DNA of 64,000 nt from Cupriavidus basilensis (GTDB lineage: Bacteria; Pseudomonadota; Gammaproteobacteria; Burkholderiales; Burkholderiaceae). This document shows, in pieces, positions 62,321 through 64,000 of this stretch (its first letter is position 1; each line of letters begins with the position of its first letter). The position numbers were made by a program, and so were the translations under genes. The stretch is taken from the NCBI RefSeq assembly GCF_029335485.1, contig NZ_JARJLM010000163.1:1-64000 (forward strand), read 5' to 3'. A model generated the notes under the pieces. It was not told the DNA's origin. It searched no databases and saw only the letters and a list, made by a program, of their open reading frames with translations.

Positions 62321-62838
62321 GTCCTGGACAGCATCCCGGCCAGCAAGCGGGCTTCGTGCTGCTCGGCCAGTTCAAGACCGGGTCATTGCCGGCCGCGCTC
62401 AATAGCTGGCAACCGGCATGTCGGCGCGCCGAATCACCGACGAGCGCACGCGGAAAACCGGCCTAGTCGACATTGATGTGTGGCACGTAACGTCGGATGA
62501 GGTTGTAGCAAGGTGCGCCGAGCTGTTGGCTCAGCGCCGTCAGACCGGCAACGCAACGGTTGGCGCCCTCCGACGCGCACACCGGGTCTCTTCTCATAGG
62601 TGGGCCCATCGGAGTACCAGACCGCCTCAATTCACGGGTACGAGGTATCTGCACCTGCACCATGGGGGAGCCGCGGCACCAAAATATCTAAATAACGCAC
62701 ATATTATTCGATTGACGCACAAATTCTCGTTGACCCTTCCAGGGCATTGCACCCCGGCCCCGATGGTCCTCTCACGATGCGATCCTGATCGTTCGTACGG
62801 CAAGGGGATCCAGGCCGCCTAAAGAGCCTATCGACGCC
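62321..62838. other. Intergenic region before the response regulator
   Basis: 518 bases without a supported gene. Short open frames on both strands show no recognisable protein. The right part is AT-rich and contains two 11-base direct repeats at 62695-62725. Confidence 0.5.
62695..62725 (+). promoter_or_regulatory. Direct repeat, candidate OmpR-type response-regulator site
   Basis: ACGCACATATT at 62695-62705 and ACGCACAAATT at 62715-62725 differ at one base and are exactly 20 bases apart, two helical turns, the geometry of tandem OmpR-family sites. 114 bases before the response-regulator start. Confidence 0.45.
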
Positions 62839-63528
62839 ATGCGTATCCTGCTTATTGAGGACAACACAAGGCTTGCCAATGCCCTGGTCGAAGCCTTGAC
62901 GCAGGCCGGGTTCACCGTCGACTGTGTGCATGACGGCCGCTCCGCTGACTACTTGCTATCGACCCAGGACTATGCGCTTGCCATCCTGGATCTCGGCTTG
63001 CCTCAGCTCAACGGACTTGAAGTACTACGCCGCCTGCGGCACCGCCGTAACCCAATGCCGGTAATGATCCTAACCGCGCGAGGCTCGGTCGAGGATCGCG
63101 TCAACGGCCTCAACCGGGGCGCTGACGACTATCTCACTAAGCCATTTGAGCTTTCGGAGCTGAAAGCGCGCGCCCGCGCCTTGATCCGGCGCAGCCTTGG
63201 CCACGGCAGCCCGGGGCTTCGCTGCGGCCCGCTCTGCTACGACGGCCTCAGCCGTATTTTCGCTCTCAATGATGCGCCGTTGGCGCTGACTAGGCGCGAA
63301 CGCGATGTGCTCGAAGTGCTACTCCTGCAGGGCGGCCGCGCGGTCAACAAGGAAGCGTTGTCCGAGAAGATCTTCGGCATCGACGAGATGGTGAACCCCG
63401 ACGCCATCGAGATCTACGTGCACCGCCTGCGCAAGAAGTTGGAGGGGAGCGGCGTGGCCATCGTCACGTTGCGCGGCCTGGGATACCTGCTCGAAGCATC
63501 CGTCCAGGCCAGTCCCTCGCCCCGATGA
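62839..63528 (+). CDS. OmpR-family response regulator, TctD-like
   Basis: 229 residues. Receiver domain 1-115 with acidic pocket LLIEDN, phospho-acceptor Asp51 in AILDLGLPQLNGLEV, LTARGSVEDRV and Lys in YLTKPFEL. Winged-helix domain about 125-220: LALTRRERDVLEVLLLQGGR, VNPDAIEIYVHRLRKKLEGS and TLRGLGYLLE. Close to TctD/QseB regulators, which control tricarboxylate uptake. No sensor kinase follows: the next gene is on the other strand. The start lacks a strong ribosome site. Confidence 0.9.
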   Translation: MRILLIEDNTRLANALVEALTQAGFTVDCVHDGRSADYLLSTQDYALAILDLGLPQLNGLEVLRRLRHRRNPMPVMILTARGSVEDRVNGLNRGADDYLTKPFELSELKARARALIRRSLGHGSPGLRCGPLCYDGLSRIFALNDAPLALTRRERDVLEVLLLQGGRAVNKEALSEKIFGIDEMVNPDAIEIYVHRLRKKLEGSGVAIVTLRGLGYLLEASVQASPSPR

Positions 63529-63552
63529 ATATCCTGGAGATGGACAACAAGA

Positions 63553-64000
63553 CTAGCGGGGGCTAAGGCGGCGTGTCTGCGACGGCAGCTCGCCGAACGC
63601 ATCGCGATACACCTTGGCGAACATGCCAAGGTGCTTGAACCCCCAGTGCATCGCGACTTCAGCAACCGACGCGTCATCGCTGTGCAGAAGTTCATTGCGC
63701 ACGCCCTCAAGCCTAACTCGCTTCAAGTACGCCATTGGCGTGGTGTTCTTGAAGGTGGCGAATCCCACCTGCAGGGCGCGCACGCTAACGCCAGCGGCCT
63801 TGGCGATATCCTCGACAAAGATGCTGTCCCGCGCATGGGCATGGATGAACTCGATCGCGGATCTTACGTGCCGTGGTGACGGTCCTGGCGTCTTGACTAC
63901 CAGCCTGTCGGCGTAATTGTGCGGCAAGCCCTCCAGGAAGGCCCCCACGGCAACGTCACGTATGCTGGCCGCCGTGGCCATCGCCGTCACCCTGGATCTG
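63553..64000 (-). CDS. AraC-family regulator, C-terminal part
   Basis: The frame is open to the window edge, so the gene begins beyond it; about 149 residues are seen. The C-terminal part holds both helix-turn-helix motifs of AraC proteins: FVEDIAKAAGVSVRALQVGF and SVAEVAMHWGFKHLGMFAKV, followed by FGELPSQTRR. MAYLKRVRLEGVRNEL links the two motifs. The N-terminal sensing domain is outside the window. A GTG at 63990 is not the true start. Confidence 0.88.
   Translation of the reverse strand, partial: RSRVTAMATAASIRDVAVGAFLEGLPHNYADRLVVKTPGPSPRHVRSAIEFIHAHARDSIFVEDIAKAAGVSVRALQVGFATFKNTTPMAYLKRVRLEGVRNELLHSDDASVAEVAMHWGFKHLGMFAKVYRDAFGELPSQTRRLSPR

Noticed and set aside
62463..62663. 66-residue minus-strand frame before the response regulator
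   Set aside because: Looks faintly coding at its end, but there is no start signal and no recognisable family.

Overview
The window looks like chromosomal (possibly secondary-replicon) DNA of a GC-rich beta-proteobacterium of the Burkholderiales, most likely Cupriavidus/Ralstonia or a close relative. This is inferred from the many Bug/TctC-type binding proteins, the two Burkholderiales-type 16-strand porins, the nag-type salicylate genes, an HU protein with an Ala/Lys/Pro-rich extension and the abundance of LysR regulators. No rRNA, tRNA, CRISPR array or intact insertion sequence was seen.

Layout. 0-3.5 kb: the end of a chaperone-usher pilus operon (usher C-terminus, tip adhesin) and a tandem pair of uncharacterised paralogues. 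3.5-7.8 kb: a TetR regulator divergent from a VanA/VanB-type Rieske oxygenase and reductase, then a porin. 8.0-19.3 kb: a NahR/NagR-like regulator divergent from a salicylate 5-hydroxylase/gentisate operon (nagAa, nagI, nagK, nagG, nagH, nagAb), five LIV-type ABC transporter genes and nagL. Together these convert salicylate via gentisate, maleylpyruvate and fumarylpyruvate to fumarate and pyruvate, probably with dedicated uptake. 19.6-25.2 kb: a LysR gene, a decayed aminotransferase fragment, and an aldehyde dehydrogenase / flavoprotein / Bug receptor operon. 25.3-36.7 kb: a large minus-strand CoA operon (Bug receptor, ADP-forming acyl-CoA ligase, acyl-CoA dehydrogenase, two MaoC-type hydratases, SDR, crotonase, thiolase, CoA-transferase and a truncated CitE lyase) with a divergent LysR gene. 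36.8-39.1 kb: a degenerate tyrosine recombinase, an HU protein and small unknowns. 39.1-44.4 kb: a non-phosphorylative 6-deoxysugar acid pathway (L-rhamnonate dehydratase, MFS carrier, SDR, diketo-acid hydrolase, LysR).

44.5-57.6 kb is a stress or detoxification-like region: SDRs, ABM monooxygenase, flavin reductase, CMD-family protein, pirin, WrbA and quinone oxidoreductase, with AraC and LysR regulators. Two sets of repeated upstream boxes lie here: a collinear pair at 49552-49624 and 51035-51107, and a pair upstream of pirin and wrbA. They suggest two small regulons. 57.6-60.4 kb holds a low-complexity lipoprotein and a prophage scar (Gp37/Gp68-like tail and a multiply frameshifted DNA methyltransferase). 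61.1-64 kb holds a second porin, a TctD-like response regulator without an adjacent kinase and the end of an AraC gene.

The most unusual signals are the two sets of duplicated regulatory boxes, the nine-gene CoA operon ending in a broken lyase, the paralogue pair beside the pilus genes, the recombinase lacking its catalytic residues, and four decayed gene scars. All calls come from reading the sequence and remembered family features; no database search was run.
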